A stretch of DNA of 64,000 bases from S015-6 sp964479535 (GCA_964479535.1 CAYZMM010000015.1:50288-114287); one strand, 5' to 3'. Positions 43,821 to 52,636 are shown, counted from the stretch's first letter. Numbers and translations: made by a program. Notes: generated by a model from the letters alone, not told the origin.

Positions 43821-45409
43821 TGGGGCTTCTCCCTCGTCGGCAGCCCGAATCCCGTGAGCCGGTTGTTGTAGTAGAGGAGCAGGTTCCGGTCTTCGTGGAA
43901 CAGGCGGTCCCCGCGTCGGATCAGCGCCGGACGCCGATGGTAGGACTGCAGGTGAGCGAGCGCGTCTCCCACGATGGCGCCCGTGTCCTTGTTCCGTAGT
44001 GCGTCGTCCAGTTTCACCCGGCCTTTCTGTGCGAGCTCCCGCAGGCGCTCGAGCGTGCGGTCCACCCGGGAGTAGGCCTCCTTCATGGGCAGGCTTTCTT
44101 CCGTGCCCCCCGTTCTGAGCACCCGGTAGAAATCCATGCCCGGACACTTCTCCCAGAGCCAGCCGAGGACCGAGTAGGAGACCAGGTGGGTGGGCTTGAT
44201 GACCGTGTCCCGGTGGAAGGCGTCGGTGATGCTGCGGGCAAGCTCGCGGGTGTACTCCTCGTCGCGCTGGTCGTCGAAGGCGGGTGACCCGTTCCGGTAC
44301 ACATACCGCTTCCGATCCACGGCCCTGCCGCGATGGTCCCGCGAGTTCCCCTCCCCGTCCACCTCGTTGCCGAAGACATCGAGGGGCTTGGAAACGACCA
44401 TGTGGATCCGCGAGTCGAGCGAGAAGAGCTTGGAAACGAAGTCGGCGACCCTTTTCGGCTTGGAGAACTCGTCGTCCTCGATGATGAAGCGGCTCTTGCC
44501 CACCTCTTTCAAGTAGTCCTCGATCAGGGTTTCCGCCTCGAGGACGAGCTGGTAGTTCAGGGTGCAGGGCACCACGAAGACGTCGGGACGGGCCTTCTTC
44601 TCCATGAGGTTGTGGACATATGCGTTCAGGGCCATTCCGAGGAGGCCCATCTTGAGCTTGTCTTCCACCGAACCGCTCCGGCTGCGGGTGCCGCCGGGAA
44701 AGAACATGTTGTGGTAGCCGAGCTCCATGGTGCAGCCCGCATACGTCTTCAGCACATCCTTGTAGACCTCCGCCTTCTTCCGGCGATCCACCTTGTAGGC
44801 TCCCAGGTTGTGCATGAAGAAGCCGATCATCTTGTTCGAGAAGAGGTTCAGGCCGGCCCCGTAGGTGTAAGGGGGGAGGCCCAGGCGATAGAGGGCGTAC
44901 CCGAGGATGATGCTGTCCAGGTTGCTCAGGTGGGTGGACACGAGGACCGTGGTCCCCATGCGGGCTGCCGCCTTGAAGGCTTCCGTCTCCCCCTCGATCA
45001 CGATCTGGTCGTCCAGGGTGGCCATGCCGGTGGGTATGGCGGTCAGCAGGCGCAGGGGACTGAGAGCGTTGAGCAGAACACTCAACGCGGGGGGGGCCAC
45101 CCGGGTGGCAAGGGCGAAGACCCGCGGATCGAAATGCCCGGCAACTTCCTCTGCAAAGGCCTCGATCACCTCCTTGAGCAGATCGGCCTGACGGTTCGGT
45201 GAGGCCCGGAGCGCCTCACGCCGGATCCTCTGGTAGAAGGCCCGCTGCTTCCTGGCCTTGGAACGGTCCCGTTCCGTGTCCAGCCTGATTCGCTCCTCGT
45301 ACAGGGTGTCGAACAGGGCCTGTTCCGTGATCTTCGGGTCCCGGGTGTACTGGGCGAAGACCCGGTGGGCGACCTCGACGAGAACCCTCTCCTTGTCATG
45401 CTCTCTCAC
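43817..45409 (-). CDS. Glycerol-phosphate acyltransferase, PlsB/PlsC superfamily
   Basis: 530 residues from a GTG behind AAGGAGG. The H-x4-D motif is STHLSNLDSI; block II is APYKVDRRKK-like GAYKVDRRKKAEVYKD, block III is FFPGGTRSRSG (Pro-Gly-Gly instead of Pro-Glu-Gly), and block IV is VVPCTLNYQLV. The helical N-terminal ~110 residues and long C-terminal region suit a PlsB-type sn-glycerol-3-phosphate acyltransferase more than the short PlsC. Being followed by gpsA supports that substrate. The protein has no obvious transmembrane helix. Confidence 0.85.
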   Translation of the reverse strand: MREHDKERVLVEVAHRVFAQYTRDPKITEQALFDTLYEERIRLDTERDRSKARKQRAFYQRIRREALRASPNRQADLLKEVIEAFAEEVAGHFDPRVFALATRVAPPALSVLLNALSPLRLLTAIPTGMATLDDQIVIEGETEAFKAAARMGTTVLVSTHLSNLDSIILGYALYRLGLPPYTYGAGLNLFSNKMIGFFMHNLGAYKVDRRKKAEVYKDVLKTYAGCTMELGYHNMFFPGGTRSRSGSVEDKLKMGLLGMALNAYVHNLMEKKARPDVFVVPCTLNYQLVLEAETLIEDYLKEVGKSRFIIEDDEFSKPKRVADFVSKLFSLDSRIHMVVSKPLDVFGNEVDGEGNSRDHRGRAVDRKRYVYRNGSPAFDDQRDEEYTRELARSITDAFHRDTVIKPTHLVSYSVLGWLWEKCPGMDFYRVLRTGGTEESLPMKEAYSRVDRTLERLRELAQKGRVKLDDALRNKDTGAIVGDALAHLQSYHRRPALIRRGDRLFHEDRNLLLYYNNRLTGFGLPTREKPQ

Positions 45410-45435
45410 GAGAGAACCTCCTTGTCACGAAGGCA

Positions 45436-45497
45436 GGGCGGGCGGCTCCGAAACGCCCGACCGAGGCGTTGCACACGGGCATCCTGAAAGGCCCGCC
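45436..45497. repeat. Deletion derivative of the 11259-type interspersed element
   Basis: GGCGGGC (45437-45443) and GCCCGCC (45491-45497) form inverted ends. Inside, GGCGTTGCAC and GGGCATCCTGAAAGGCCCG closely match both edges of the element at 11259 (GGCGTTGCAC; GGGCATTCTTGAACGGCCCG), but the ~60-bp middle is absent. It lies just upstream of the acyltransferase start. The rest of 45410-45611 is non-coding, with a direct repeat AGCCTGCAAG near 45572-45598. Confidence 0.5.
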
Positions 45498-45611
45498 GGC
45501 CATGAGCAGGCTCCCATGGACGCTCCGGGGGGAATTATCGTAGCACACCTCCCGGAAGGGAACAAAGAAAAAGCCTGCAAGGAGAAGCCTGCAAGCATGG
45601 GTGGAACCCGG

Positions 45612-47318
45612 TCAGGGCTTTCTCTCCATCCGTCCCGGCTCGTTTCGGACGAAAGACGTTTCCGACAACTCTCCCGCTTCGTTGCTTCTGCCCCGCCGGA
45701 TGGCCCGGGCCGCCTCCCTCACAAGAACGCCTGCAAGGCCGAAGAGCAGGATGGCGAGACCCGCGAGCACGTGGTGGCCCTGTTCGAGGTTCTTCCAAGC
45801 CTGCAGACCGAGAGCGCTCAGGCTGACAGCGAACATGAAGTACATGGGGTATCGCACGAATGCGTTGTTGCCCCCCCGGCGCGCGATCCAGACCGAGACG
45901 GCCAGCAGCGCCAGGGCCGCCAGGAGCTGATTGGCCGATCCGAACAGGGGCCAGACCCGGTCCGTGCTTCCGCTCTCGAAGAGGAGGAGGCAGCAGGTCA
46001 GCGTCACCAGAGTGGCCACGAGACGATTCGTGAGGACGGCGCTCGCCCGGCCGGGGGTGGAGGACTGGAAGAACTCCTGGAAGGCGAAGCGTGCCAGCCG
46101 CGTGGCCGTGTCGAGGGTCGTCAGGCAGAAGGCGGACACGGCCAGGGCGGCGAAGCCCTGCCCTGTCTCCCGCGAGATGCCCAGGGAAGCCATGAAGGAG
46201 CCGACGCCGTACGAGAAGATGTGCACGGGGCCTCCCTCCGCCTTCAGAGCGGCATACGCACCCTGATGGACATGTACGGCCGCCAGAAGGGCCAGCACGG
46301 CCAGGAGGGCCTCGATGAGCATGCCCCCGTATCCGATGGCTCGGGCGTCGGTCTCGGAATCGAGCTGCTTCGCCGTGGTGCCGGAGGCCACGAGGCTGTG
46401 GAACCCGCTGACGGCGCCGCAGGCGACGGTGACGAAGAGGATCGGAAACATGGGGCCCAGCTCGCTCTCGAAGCGGGTGAACATGGGGAACTGGATCGTG
46501 GGCCGGAACAGGAAGACACCCGCGAGGCCGGCCGCCAGCACCGCATAGAGCAGGAAGGAGTTCAGGTAGTCTCTCGGCTGGAGCAGTATCCAGACCGGGG
46601 TGACCGAGGCGACGGCGCAATAGACGAAGAGGACCCAGATCCATGTTTCCGAGGAGAGATGGAACGGGATCCTGTTCACGAAGGGGACGGCAACGAACAT
46701 GACGAGCAGGGTGATCGCAGTGGAAAAGGCGAGGGGAAGCCGGGTGCGGTAATGGATCCACCCGAAGATCAGGGCCAGGAGGATGAACAGACCGGATGCG
46801 GGCGCGACGCCCGGGTTGGCCACAAAGGTCTTGGTGACCACCTTTGCGAAGACGGCGACCACCAGGACGAGGGCGGACCAGGAGAAGAGAAGGAAGAGGA
46901 TCTTCCCGGTTCCTCCGATCTGTTCCTCGATGATCCGGCCGATCGACCTCCCACGATGTCGAAGCGAGGCGACCAGGGCCGAGAAGTCGTGCACGGCGCC
47001 GATGAAGATGCTCCCGAGAAGGATCCATAGCAGGGCGGGGACCCATCCGAAGACGGCACCGAGCACCGGGCCCACGATCGGTCCGGCGCCCGCGATGGAG
47101 GCGAAGTGATGGCCCAGGAGAACCTGCTTCCGGGCGGGCACGTAGTCGACCCCGTCCTTTTCCCCATGGGCGGGTGTGATTCGCTCCGGGTCGATGCCCA
47201 GCCTTCGGGAGAGGAATCCCCCGTAGAGCAGGTAAGCCGCGACGAGAAGAAGGCCGCTCACGGATATGAGTAGAATGCCGCTCATGCCCCCGCTTTCGCG
47301 TGAATCAGCGGGCTTCAT
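45612..47318 (-). CDS. cstA: CstA-family peptide/pyruvate transporter
   Basis: 568 residues from the ATG at 47318, which has GGGGGAT 8 bp upstream; an ATG at 47285 (MSGILLIS) fits the family boundary as well. About 15 helices. Signatures: DYVPARKQVLLGHHFASIAG, AGPIVGPVLGAVFGWVPALL, PRDYLNSFLLY, CGAVSGFHSLVASGTTAKQL, LTTLDTATRLARF. The family imports peptides or pyruvate during carbon limitation. It is shorter than E. coli CstA (~700) as in many Deltaproteobacteria. The short CstA-partner DUF466 gene is not adjacent. Confidence 0.93.
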   Translation of the reverse strand: MKPADSRESGGMSGILLISVSGLLLVAAYLLYGGFLSRRLGIDPERITPAHGEKDGVDYVPARKQVLLGHHFASIAGAGPIVGPVLGAVFGWVPALLWILLGSIFIGAVHDFSALVASLRHRGRSIGRIIEEQIGGTGKILFLLFSWSALVLVVAVFAKVVTKTFVANPGVAPASGLFILLALIFGWIHYRTRLPLAFSTAITLLVMFVAVPFVNRIPFHLSSETWIWVLFVYCAVASVTPVWILLQPRDYLNSFLLYAVLAAGLAGVFLFRPTIQFPMFTRFESELGPMFPILFVTVACGAVSGFHSLVASGTTAKQLDSETDARAIGYGGMLIEALLAVLALLAAVHVHQGAYAALKAEGGPVHIFSYGVGSFMASLGISRETGQGFAALAVSAFCLTTLDTATRLARFAFQEFFQSSTPGRASAVLTNRLVATLVTLTCCLLLFESGSTDRVWPLFGSANQLLAALALLAVSVWIARRGGNNAFVRYPMYFMFAVSLSALGLQAWKNLEQGHHVLAGLAILLFGLAGVLVREAARAIRRGRSNEAGELSETSFVRNEPGRMERKP

Positions 47319-47339
47319 TCTATCATCCCCCTCGGAAAG

Positions 47340-47372
47340 TTGCATAGCCTGCTGGATCCCTATAAAATAGGG
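47340..47372 (+). promoter_or_regulatory. trpBA promoter with palindromic operator candidate
   Basis: TTGCAT (47340-47345) and TAAAAT (47363-47368) lie 17 bp apart. A perfect palindrome, CCCTAT-AAA-ATAGGG (47358-47372), covers the -10. Start of trpB is at 47411. A repressor binding here would block transcription; none is identified. Confidence 0.5.
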
Positions 47373-47410
47373 AACTTTGGACGAAAACCGGCCAAAGAGG
47401 AACCAGGGAC

Positions 47411-48604
47411 ATGAAAGGGGCAGGCAAGTTCGGTCGCTACGGGGGCATCTTCGTTCCCGAGGTGCTGATGCCCACGCTGGAAGAGCTGGAGCAGGCCTTT
47501 CTCACCTACCGGAACGACCCCGCCTTCCGAGCCGAGCTCAAGGTGCTCCTGGAGAAGTACGCAGGACGCCCCACGCCGCTCACGCCGGCAACGAACCTGA
47601 GCGGGCGCGCCGGTTGCCGTATCTACCTGAAGCGAGAGGACCTCCTGCACGGAGGCGCCCACAAGACGAACAACTGTTTGGGCCAGGCGCTTCTGGCCAC
47701 ATACATGGGCAAGAAGCGCATCATCGCCGAGACGGGTGCGGGTCAACACGGCTTTGCCACGGCCATGGTGGGCGCCCTGTTCGGCTTGAAGACCGTCATC
47801 TTCATGGGCGAGGAGGACGTTCGCAGGCAGGCGATGAATGTGCTCCGTATGGAGCTGTGCGGGGCAGAAGTGGTGCCCGTGACAACCGGATCGAGGACCC
47901 TCAAGGATGCGGTCAACGAGGCGATGCGGGATTGGATCACCAACATACGGGATACCTTCTACGTCTTCGGGACCACGGCCGGACCCCATCCCTTTCCACG
48001 GATGGTCAAGCACTTTCAGCGCGTCATCGGACAGGAGACGGTGCGGCAGGTCCGGGCCGCCGAGGGGCGCCTGCCGGACGCTGTGGTGGCATGCGTGGGT
48101 GGAGGCAGCAATGCCCTCGGGATCTTTCAGCCCTTCCTGAAGAAGGAGGAGGTCAGCCTCTACGGCGTCGAGGGAGCAGGCCTGGGCCTGTCCGGAGCCA
48201 AGCACAGCGCCCCCCTGTGCCGCGGATCGGACGGTGTGCTCCACGGGACCTACACCCGCATTCTTCAGGACCGGGACGGGCAGATCCGGGAGGCACACTC
48301 CGTTTCCGCAGGCCTCGACTATCCGGGTGTGGGCCCGGAGCACAGCCACCTGAACGAGTCGGGTCGCGTGAAGTACGTCGGAATCACGGATCGTGAAGCC
48401 CTGGACGCCTTTGTCCTGTTGAGCCGGACCGAGGGCATCATCCCGGCCCTCGAGTCGGCGCACGCGATCGCCTACTCCCTGAAGCTGGCAAAGAAGATGC
48501 GTGCGAAGGACGTGATCGTCGTCAACCTTTCCGGAAGGGGCGACAAGGATCTGGAACAGGCGAACGAGACCCTCGAGCGACTGGGGCGGAGGAAGAAGGC
48601 ATGA
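47411..48604 (+). CDS. trpB: Tryptophan synthase beta subunit
   Basis: 397 residues. It condenses indole with serine on PLP. The PLP lysine is in LLHGGAHKTNN, with ETGAGQHGFATA (catalytic Glu), GGGSNALGIF for the phosphate, and SAGLDYPGVGPEHSHL. This is the classical TrpB1 type that pairs with TrpA. The first residues (GKFGRYGGIFVPEVLMPTLE) fit the family start. It overlaps trpA by 4 bp (ATGA), giving 1:1 translation. The other trp genes are not in the window. Confidence 0.98.
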   Translation: MKGAGKFGRYGGIFVPEVLMPTLEELEQAFLTYRNDPAFRAELKVLLEKYAGRPTPLTPATNLSGRAGCRIYLKREDLLHGGAHKTNNCLGQALLATYMGKKRIIAETGAGQHGFATAMVGALFGLKTVIFMGEEDVRRQAMNVLRMELCGAEVVPVTTGSRTLKDAVNEAMRDWITNIRDTFYVFGTTAGPHPFPRMVKHFQRVIGQETVRQVRAAEGRLPDAVVACVGGGSNALGIFQPFLKKEEVSLYGVEGAGLGLSGAKHSAPLCRGSDGVLHGTYTRILQDRDGQIREAHSVSAGLDYPGVGPEHSHLNESGRVKYVGITDREALDAFVLLSRTEGIIPALESAHAIAYSLKLAKKMRAKDVIVVNLSGRGDKDLEQANETLERLGRRKKA

Positions 48605-49416
48605 GCCGCTACGGGGCCTGTTTCGAGTCTCTGAAAGCCCGAGGCGAGAAGGCCTTCATTCCCTTCTTCGTGATCGGCGATCCGAATTACAGGCTCTCCC
48701 TCGAGGCGGTGAAGGCGGCACTCGACGCGGGCGCGGACATGCTCGAACTGGGCATCGGCTTTTCCGATCCGATCGCGGACGGCCCTTCGATTCAGGCAGC
48801 CGACCTGCGCGCCCTGAAGGCGGGCGCCACTGTGGACCGTGCCTTTCAGTTCATCCGGGAGGTGAGGAAGTTCAGCCAGGTTCCGATCGGGCTGCTGGTC
48901 TACTACAACCTGGTCCTCCGAAGAGGGGTGGCCCGGTTCTGCCGACAGGCGGGAAAGGCGGGCGTTGACGGCATCCTGGCGGCGGACTTGCCCGTCGAGG
49001 AGGCAGGCCTCCTCGTCGAAGGCTGCGGGGCCTCGGGGGTGGACCCGATTTTCATGGTGACGCCGAACACCACGCGGGAGAGGCTGGACAGAATTCTGGT
49101 GCACGCCGACGGGTTTCTCTACCTGGTGGCCCTTCTGGGCGTGACCGGGGCGCGGGGCGACCTGCACCCGGACGCCCTCCATTTGATCCGGAAGGTTCGC
49201 GCGCGGACCGGCCTGCCCCTGTGTGTCGGATTCGGGATTTCCCGTCCGGAACACGTCCGGGCACTGAGCCGGGCCGGAGCGGACGGGGCGATCGTGGGCA
49301 GCGCCATCGTCAACCTGATCGCCCGGAACCTCGGAACAGAGGAGAAGCTGCCCGGCGCCTTGCGACGCTACGTCCGAAGCATGAAGAAGCAGACCCTGCC
49401 TACAGGGCCCCCCTGA
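48601..49416 (+). CDS. trpA: Tryptophan synthase alpha subunit
   Basis: 271 residues. It releases indole from indole-3-glycerol phosphate. Catalytic Glu is in MLELGIGFSDPIADGPSIQA, with the catalytic Asp in the same motif (IAD). The loop that closes on substrate is LLGVTGARG, and the phosphate site is CVGFGISRPEHVRAL and GAIVGSAIV. It is complete and translationally coupled to trpB. No terminator is obvious in the 44 bp before the convergent SMR gene. Confidence 0.97.
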   Translation: MSRYGACFESLKARGEKAFIPFFVIGDPNYRLSLEAVKAALDAGADMLELGIGFSDPIADGPSIQAADLRALKAGATVDRAFQFIREVRKFSQVPIGLLVYYNLVLRRGVARFCRQAGKAGVDGILAADLPVEEAGLLVEGCGASGVDPIFMVTPNTTRERLDRILVHADGFLYLVALLGVTGARGDLHPDALHLIRKVRARTGLPLCVGFGISRPEHVRALSRAGADGAIVGSAIVNLIARNLGTEEKLPGALRRYVRSMKKQTLPTGPP

Positions 49417-49460
49417 CCATCCCTGCCCGGCCATCGGGGACAGCCACCGGTTTCTGCGGA

Positions 49461-49781
49461 CTAGACCCTCTGGCTGAGATGGAGCCCCACGACGCCGACG
49501 GCGATCAGTAAGATCGAAACGACCTTCAGCAGGCTCACCGATTCCTGGAACCATGCGATGCCGATGATCGCAATCAAGGCGGTGCCCAGCCCGGACCAGA
49601 TCGCATAGGCGACGCTCAACTCGATCCTCTTGAGGGCGAGAATCATGAAGGAAAAGCTCACCCCGTAAAGGGCAAAGACCAGGATGGAGGGGACGAGCTT
49701 CGAGAATCCCTGCGACAGCTTCATGCAGCTCGTGCCGATCACCTCGAAGACGATGGCCAGGGCGAGCAACAGCCAGTACAT
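49461..49781 (-). CDS. Small multidrug resistance (SMR) family transporter, EmrE-like
   Basis: 106 residues in four helices. The conserved Glu of helix 1 lies in LALAIVFEVIGTSCMKLS (E13), which in EmrE couples H+ and cation transport. Helix 3 reads AYAIWSGLGTALIAIIGIAW with the subfamily GLG and W, and SVSLLKVVSILLIAVGVVGL completes helix 4. The sequence is closer to EmrE/QacE than to the guanidinium exporter Gdx. It probably forms an antiparallel dimer. Confidence 0.93.
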   Translation of the reverse strand: MYWLLLALAIVFEVIGTSCMKLSQGFSKLVPSILVFALYGVSFSFMILALKRIELSVAYAIWSGLGTALIAIIGIAWFQESVSLLKVVSILLIAVGVVGLHLSQRV

Positions 49782-49903
49782 GCCTTCTCCTCCCTTTCAG
49801 GTCGAGAGCCTCTGACGCATGCGATGGAGCAGCATAGAAGGCCGGGTCGCGGCGTGTCAACCGGGCGCCCTCGAAGAGGCTCGTTTCAAAGGGAAAAATT
49901 GTC

Positions 49904-49909
49904 TATAAT
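49904..49909 (+). promoter_or_regulatory. -10 box implying a leaderless transcript for C25 copy 2
   Basis: A perfect TATAAT lies 6 bp before the ATG at 49916, so transcription would begin at the start codon. No ribosome site is visible in the preceding bases. A -35 is poor (TCGTTT at 49881). The same 6-bp spacing occurs at the second ATG of the paralog at 6211. Confidence 0.5.
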
Positions 49910-49915
49910 AACCGC

Positions 49916-51157
49916 ATGACCTCGAGATCGACGCGACCGAAGGGGTTTCCGGGAAGGGGCCTGGCCCTGCTGGCGGCTGCCTGCGCCTGCTCTTTGCTGC
50001 TTTCGGCCTGTGAGACACCGAAACCTTCCTATGAGGGCTACGGATATCTCATCATCGGTCCCGAGGCGGTCCTGCCCTCCGTGACGGCATTTGCGGACCA
50101 CAAGCAGTCGAAGGGGTTGCTGGTAGACGTGATCTCCCTGGAGGGGATCCTCGGCAGCACACCCGGAGCCGACGCCCCGGAGAAGATCCGGAATTACCTG
50201 AAGGGCTATGCCTCTTCGACCCCGCAAAGGGAGTTCGTCCTGCTGGTTGGATCCATGGATGCGCTGCCCATGCGGATGGCCTATCCGGATCCCATGGATC
50301 ACGAATGGCGCGACGTCCCTACGGACTTCTACTACGAGGAGCTGACCGGTGAATGGGACGCCGATGGGGACGGGTATTACGGCGAGTACGGGGAAGACAT
50401 GAGCCAGGAGAGCGACGACTACGGCGCCGAGCTCTTCGTCGGAAGGATTCCCTGGGACCCGCCGGAGCTGATCGAGGGTACCCTCGAAAGGGTCATGCTG
50501 TTCGAGGAGGATGAGACGCTCCGGATGAAGCGCGCCATCGGTGCGGCTGCAACCATCTCCACGCCTTGCGACGCAGCCGTATGGCTCGAACAGGCGAAGA
50601 ACGTCGTCATGATACCGGCCGGCTACGACACGACAACCCTGTACGAGGACTGCCCCAGCGTGAACCCTGATTTCGAGCTGACCCGCTACAACTTTCTCGG
50701 CCAGTGGGAGTTCCTGGAGCCCGGCCTGGTGGCCTGGTTTTCCCACGGCAATCCACACGGATCCTACTACGGCGAGGAGCCCTACACCTTCATCGACGTC
50801 GACCACCTACCCAGGGAGGTTGCCCCGGCGGTCTGCCTGACATCAGGGTGCACGGTCGGGGCGCCGGACGAAGCGAGCCTGGGGCGCGTGGTACTGCGGG
50901 AAGGGGCGTGTGCCGCCTTTCTGGGGTCCAGTCGCAGTACCTTCTACGGCACGAACCCGTTGCCCGCCTTCACCGCACAATTCAAGATCGCCGGCAGCCT
51001 CATTTCGGATCGGCGGGCCCTGGGCGAAGCGAAGATCCTTTCCATCGAGTACTATGCGGATGCGGAGTCCGTTCCCGACAACATCGACGGGCCATCCTTT
51101 CACCAGGATCTTTTCCAGTTCATGGTCTTCGGGGACCCCTCGATCCAACTCCGATAG
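49916..51157 (+). CDS. Gingipain-like (family C25) peptidase lipoprotein, copy 2
   Basis: 413 residues with a lipoprotein signal (CSLLLSAC32). It is collinear with the protein at 6211: YEGYGYLIIGPEAVLPSV, KIRNYLKGYASSTPQREFVL, TDFYYEELTGEWDADGDG, YYGEYGEDM, AELFVGRIPWD. The catalytic-site candidates are H277 in FSHGNPHG and C312 in LTSGCTVGAPD. The end (HQDLFQFMVFGDPSIQL) matches the first copy. The two genes are 43 kb apart in the same orientation and have diverged substantially, so the duplication is old. Probably a surface or periplasmic cysteine protease. Confidence 0.82.
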   Translation: MTSRSTRPKGFPGRGLALLAAACACSLLLSACETPKPSYEGYGYLIIGPEAVLPSVTAFADHKQSKGLLVDVISLEGILGSTPGADAPEKIRNYLKGYASSTPQREFVLLVGSMDALPMRMAYPDPMDHEWRDVPTDFYYEELTGEWDADGDGYYGEYGEDMSQESDDYGAELFVGRIPWDPPELIEGTLERVMLFEEDETLRMKRAIGAAATISTPCDAAVWLEQAKNVVMIPAGYDTTTLYEDCPSVNPDFELTRYNFLGQWEFLEPGLVAWFSHGNPHGSYYGEEPYTFIDVDHLPREVAPAVCLTSGCTVGAPDEASLGRVVLREGACAAFLGSSRSTFYGTNPLPAFTAQFKIAGSLISDRRALGEAKILSIEYYADAESVPDNIDGPSFHQDLFQFMVFGDPSIQLR

Positions 51158-51163
51158 GACAAG

Positions 51164-51191
51164 CGCCGCAGATGGGGCTTTTTCAACAGCC
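51164..51191. repeat. Solitary terminal repeat of the interspersed element
   Basis: 28 bp (CGCCGCAGATGGGGCTTTTT... to CAACAGCC) identical to 51379-51406, the right end of the complete element downstream. It begins 6 bp after the C25 stop. Confidence 0.75.
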
Positions 51192-51283
51192 CGTATATCG
51201 CACGGAACTTAGCTGCGAGAGCGGTGGAAGTTCGGAAGCTTCGGCCCCGAGAGGGCGAAGTTTATTCTCTGGAAGTCTGTGCC

Positions 51284-51409
51284 GGAGGCTGTTCAAAAAG
51301 CCCCAGATGCAAGGCAGGCGAAGTCCCGAGGAGTGAGGCGTACTTCCGGTACGTTGAACGACGAGGGATGAAGCCGAACGCCGCAGATGGGGCTTTTTCA
51401 ACAGCCTCC
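51284..51409. repeat. Complete 126-bp interspersed palindromic element
   Basis: Ends GGAGGCTGTTCAAAAAGCCC... and ...GGGCTTTTTCAACAGCCTCC are near-perfect inverted repeats of ~27 bp. The interior has a further small palindrome around GTACTTCCGGTAC. Read in reverse, its core CATCTGCGGCGTT...TTGCATCTGGG matches the element at 11259. Its last base is part of the aldolase stop codon. Elements like this are scattered through Desulfobacterota genomes as I recall; mobilisation in trans is assumed. Confidence 0.75.
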
Positions 51410-52413
51410 TAGACTTTTTCGGTCACGGAATCGTAGAAAGCAACGATATCCTTCGGGCCGTCCTGCTCGTTGAAGGCGATGGCGGGACGGGGATGCTGAT
51501 TCATCTGGCCCGTGATCATGTAGGGAAGGTCATAACCCCACCTCAGATCCTTGCGCAGCGGCTCGATGTGTTCCTGGATGCACGCCAGAAGGGGCCGGAT
51601 CTTGAATTTCGGATTGTGCAGAAAACCGATCAGGAGCTCGGTCTGGCAGTTGCCGGCACCGCGTCCCAGCCCTGCGAGGCTGCCGTCCAGGCGGTTGGCC
51701 CCCTGGATGATCGCCTCTATGGTGTTCGCGTAAGCAAGCTGCTGGTTGTTGTGGGTGTGGATCCCCACCTCCTTGCCTGCGGCCTTCACGTAGCTCAGGT
51801 ATTTCCGGGTCAGATACTGGACCTGCTCGCTGTAGAGGGCGCCGAAGCTGTCCACGAGGTAGACGACATCCACCTCCGTCTTCGCCAGGGCGTCAAGGGC
51901 CTGGTCCAGTTCCCACTCCTGAACCGTGGACACGGCCATCAAGTTGCAGGTCGTCTCATAACCCTTCTCGTGGGCGTCTTTGATCATGTCGACGGCGGTG
52001 GGTATCTGGTGGATGTAGGTGGCGACCCGGACCACGTCCAGGACGCTTTCGCTCTTCGGCAGGATGTCGGACCGGTAGTCGGTCTTCTCCGCATCCGCCA
52101 TGACCGAGAGCTTGAGGGGGGTTTCATTGTCACCCACGATGCGCCGTACGTCGTCCTCGTCGCAGAATTTCCAGTCGCCGAACTTGTCACGGGCGAAGAT
52201 CTTCTTCGAGGCCTTGTAGCCCAGCTCGAGGTAGTCGATTCCGGCCGAGACGCAGGCGTCGTAGATCGCCTGGATCACCTCGGAGTCGAACATGTGGTCG
52301 TTCATCAGGCCGCCGTCACGGATCGTGCAATCCAACACCCGGATCTCGGGCCTGTAGCCCAACCAACGCTGGGCAGCGCTCGTGCCGTTCCCACTATCCT
52401 CTTTCGTGGTCAT
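51409..52413 (-). CDS. DRE-TIM metallolyase (HMG-CoA lyase / oxovalerate aldolase-like)
   Basis: 334 residues from the ATG at 52413 behind GGGAGGGG. Metal and substrate motifs: VLDCTIRDGGLMNDH (the D-R-E-equivalent), VDVVYLVDSFGALYSEQVQY, and GIHTHNNQQLAYAN (metal His pair), then GLGRGAGNCQTELLIGFL. Related proteins include 4-hydroxy-2-oxovalerate aldolase and homologues found in natural-product or polysaccharide loci. The R-D-G-G form differs from the R-D-G-x-Q of citramalate synthases, so a lyase or aldolase is likely. Exact substrate unknown. Its stop coincides with the end of the repeat element. Confidence 0.85.
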   Translation of the reverse strand: MTTKEDSGNGTSAAQRWLGYRPEIRVLDCTIRDGGLMNDHMFDSEVIQAIYDACVSAGIDYLELGYKASKKIFARDKFGDWKFCDEDDVRRIVGDNETPLKLSVMADAEKTDYRSDILPKSESVLDVVRVATYIHQIPTAVDMIKDAHEKGYETTCNLMAVSTVQEWELDQALDALAKTEVDVVYLVDSFGALYSEQVQYLTRKYLSYVKAAGKEVGIHTHNNQQLAYANTIEAIIQGANRLDGSLAGLGRGAGNCQTELLIGFLHNPKFKIRPLLACIQEHIEPLRKDLRWGYDLPYMITGQMNQHPRPAIAFNEQDGPKDIVAFYDSVTEKV

Positions 52414-52636
52414 GGTCCCCTCCCGAAAAGGTGCGATGATTCCGTAAACCATCAAGGATACAGGAAGAAACCGTATGCGTCCAGAGGTTCTCCCGGCTGC
52501 TGTGGTAGCAACGGGAATATGTCCTGCAGTTGAAGCGATGGCACCTGCTTAAGTTGGAGCAGGAGAGACCCGGCGTTCCCTCTCCACGGAGATTCGGAAG
52601 GGGCGGTCGCCTCTTTCAGGTTTGCCGATCTCCGAA

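Noticed and set aside
43821..44147. A 109-residue N-terminal extension of gpsA
   Set aside because: It lies in another frame of the acyltransferase gene, is Pro/Arg/Gly-rich shadow sequence, and the GTG at 43820 matches the family start.
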